From the NCBI RefSeq assembly GCF_013394165.1, contig NZ_CP041330.1, forward strand, positions 1,914,501 to 1,978,500: 64,000 bases of DNA, written 5' to 3'. The notes beneath the pieces are model-generated. The model had not been told where the DNA came from. It saw only the letters and a program-made list of their open reading frames with translations, and did no database searches. The DNA is from Pseudoalteromonas sp. Scap06. GTDB taxonomy: Bacteria > Pseudomonadota > Gammaproteobacteria > Enterobacterales > Alteromonadaceae. This document shows positions 63,690-64,000 of the stretch, piece by piece (the first letter of the stretch is position 1; the number at the start of each line of letters is the position of its first letter). The translations under genes and the position numbers were made by a program.

Positions 63690-64000
63690 TTACAACTTAC
63701 ACTGCGGATTTTTACCTTGTGCTTTAGCTGTTTTTTGCTCACTAAGCGCTTTACTCATTTGCGATTGTAAATTTGCAATACGGCTTGTTGGTGCTGGGTG
63801 AGTTGATAAAAACTCTGGCGTTGCCCCACTGCCCGCTTGACTCATATTTTGCCAGAGCGTAACAGACTCTTTAGGGTTGAAACCTGCTTGCGCCATTAAA
63901 TCTAAACCAATAACGTCAGCTTCTGTCTCATGTGAACGACTAAACGGTAAAACCACACCATATTGAGCGCCAAGACCAAGCCCTTGCATAATTTCATTGC
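63690..64000 (-). CDS. M48 family metallopeptidase, C-terminal part (cut by window edge)
   Basis: 103 codons remain; the frame is open to the right edge, so the N-terminal part, with the HExxH motif, lies outside. The visible segment [20 protein letters not shown] carries the third zinc ligand (Glu of HETEAD), and [16 protein letters not shown] is the usual end of the Oma1/LoiP/BepA-like M48 family. These are periplasmic or lipoprotein proteases active in envelope quality control. The C-terminal tail is Lys-rich and ends NPQCKL. Confidence 0.85.
   Translation of the reverse strand, partial: NEIMQGLGLGAQYGVVLPFSRSHETEADVIGLDLMAQAGFNPKESVTLWQNMSQAGSGATPEFLSTHPAPTSRIANLQSQMSKALSEQKTAKAQGKNPQCKL

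Overview
The window looks like a chromosomal segment of a marine gammaproteobacterium of the order Alteromonadales, most likely Pseudoalteromonas. This is inferred from low GC, the style of the encoded proteins (GreA, CarAB, DapB, SbcB and LysC are all of gammaproteobacterial type), a dapB-carAB-greA block, and many sodium-linked transporters. No rRNA, tRNA, CRISPR array or intact prophage was seen.

Layout. 0-8.3 kb: a reductase gene cut by the window edge with two FabR/DesT-like operators, a periplasmic PQQ sugar dehydrogenase, small enzymes (GFA, VOC, SDR, Mpo1-like), a small membrane gene stopped at codon 3, a 120-bp tandem repeat array, and a CbbR-like LysR gene divergent from an SbtA-type bicarbonate permease. 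8.3-16 kb: a HelD-like helicase, a chemoreceptor with a duplicated sensor module, and a LysR / doxX-yqjG-pirin divergon with a 19-bp palindrome between its arms. 16-25 kb: HDOD protein, O/P-type porin, SPFH protein with a small membrane partner, secreted trypsin-PKD-PPC protease, alpha/beta hydrolase. 25-27 kb: accessory scar with an Ogr/Delta zinc-finger gene and a decayed tyrosine-integrase gene. 27-36.6 kb: sbcB, dehydrogenases, glutathione peroxidase, NSS transporter, orphan phosphopantetheinyl transferase, lysC behind a lysine riboswitch, nhaD. 36.8-41.4 kb: a tight three-gene MksF-MksE-MksB-like SMC operon with no nuclease (MksG/JetD) gene beside it. 41.5-54.6 kb: DUF4136 lipoprotein, zinc-ribbon and membrane proteins, msrA, TonB receptor, RND efflux pair, a frameshifted dienelactone hydrolase gene, LysR/nitroreductase pair, LD-carboxypeptidase. 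54.7-64 kb: greA, carB, carA, dapB, a 266-bp MITE-like element, NhaC-type antiporter, Tsx-like channel, and the 3' part of an M48 peptidase gene.

The genes work together in several local units: the doxX-yqjG-pirin set looks like a quinone/electrophile response under LysR control; dapB and lysC serve lysine/diaminopimelate synthesis; carAB supplies carbamoyl phosphate; NhaD, NhaC, NSS and Sbt proteins all use or maintain the sodium gradient. The least ordinary content is the nuclease-less Mks operon, the dispersed palindromic 120-bp repeat family at three loci, the MITE-like element, the decayed mobile-element scar near 26 kb, and two genes disrupted by single-base changes.
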